DNA from: CAIXSC01 sp046349915
GTDB lineage: Bacteria > Planctomycetota > Planctomycetia > Pirellulales > Pirellulaceae
Direction: 5' to 3'
Length of the DNA: 64,000 nucleotides
Assembly (NCBI GenBank): GCA_046349915.1
Contig: JAXMBL010000008.1
Span: 496,001 to 560,000 of the forward strand
Position numbers and translations under genes: made by a program. This document shows, in pieces, positions 63,913-64,000 of the stretch. Within the stretch, counting starts at the first letter, position 1. Every line of letters starts with the position of its first letter. The notes below the pieces were generated by a model. The model ran no database searches and was not told the origin of the DNA. It worked only from the letters and a program-made list of their open reading frames with translations.

Positions 63913-64000
63913 GTGGGGCAGGTTTGTAACCTGCCCTCCCCACCTCGTGGGGCAGGTTTTCAACCTGCCCTCCCCATCCCGTAGGGCAGGTTTTCAACCT
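63913..64000. repeat. Tandem family-2 repeat array (34-bp period), cut by window end
   Basis: Units start at 63913, 63947 and 63981, each GTGG (GTAG in the third), then the GGCAGGTT/AACCTGCC hairpin, joined by a C-rich linker. The array begins 13 bp after the M19 gene stop and continues past the right edge. Confidence 0.9.

Noticed and set aside
63913..64000. Possible CRISPR array at the right edge
   Set aside because: A 34-bp tandem repeat of family 2 with near-identical short linkers, not unique spacers.

Overview
The window is GC-rich bacterial DNA, almost certainly from a planctomycete (Pirellulales/Planctomycetales-like). The call rests on families that are concentrated in that phylum: a DUF1559 prepilin-like major protein followed by a small carboxypeptidase-regulatory-like lipoprotein, paired DUF1592-type 'planctomycete cytochrome' and DUF1552 proteins, DUF1549/DUF1553 and DUF1501 proteins, four sulfatases, an ASPIC/UnbV-FG-GAP protein and a DUF1080 protein. 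No rRNA, tRNA, CRISPR array, integrase or classical IS transposase is visible.

Layout. 1-5.6 kb: end of a peroxiredoxin, a TPR/FG-GAP lipoprotein pair, then the DUF1559 protein and its lipoprotein. 5.8-9.7 kb: a light/pterin block with an SDR lacking its catalytic Tyr, a photolyase-related flavoprotein, GTP cyclohydrolase I and a 6-pyruvoyl-tetrahydropterin synthase homologue whose C-terminus is encoded by an inserted repeat. 9.7-22.7 kb: two copies of a DUF1592+DUF1552 module, in opposite orientations, flanking a 1174-residue protein that looks like a circularly permuted VioB (iminophenyl-pyruvate dimer synthase-like). 22.9-28.5 kb: an Old Yellow Enzyme reductase, then an ECF42-type sigma factor with DUF1579, YCII/DGPF, VOC/PhnB and DGPF-GyrI genes. 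29-32.3 kb: two sulfatases and a GIY-YIG protein. 32.5-39.6 kb: a minus-strand operon (RidA-like, DUF1549/1553, DUF1501, PPC protein). 39.9-47 kb: PP2C phosphatase, two SGNH-type proteins, a putative Na+/H+ antiporter and a broken acetylesterase gene. 47-64 kb: sulfatases, DUF1501, two tandem alpha/beta-hydrolase proteins, DUF1080, DUF1963, an amidohydrolase and an M19 dipeptidase-like protein.

The main feature not explained by the genes is a dense set of small palindromic repeats placed mostly just downstream of stop codons. At least five families with unrelated or diverged stems follow one rule: a GTNN tetranucleotide (GTAC, GTGG, GTAG, GTCG), 0 or 1 base, a perfect 8-bp stem, a 3-nt loop (normally T-pyrimidine-pyrimidine) and the complementary 8 bases. 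They occur singly, as inverted pairs (REPIN-like), in tandem arrays, and as the ends of three 312-318 bp composite elements. This is the signature expected of REP elements mobilised by Y1 REP-associated (RAYT/TnpA-REP) enzymes, none of which is encoded in the window.

Functionally, the secreted sulfatases, esterases, SGNH hydrolases, DUF1080 protein and planctomycete cytochrome/DUF1501/1552 partners suggest a heterotroph that breaks down sulfated or acetylated polysaccharides. All functional assignments come from reading motifs by eye; no database search was run.
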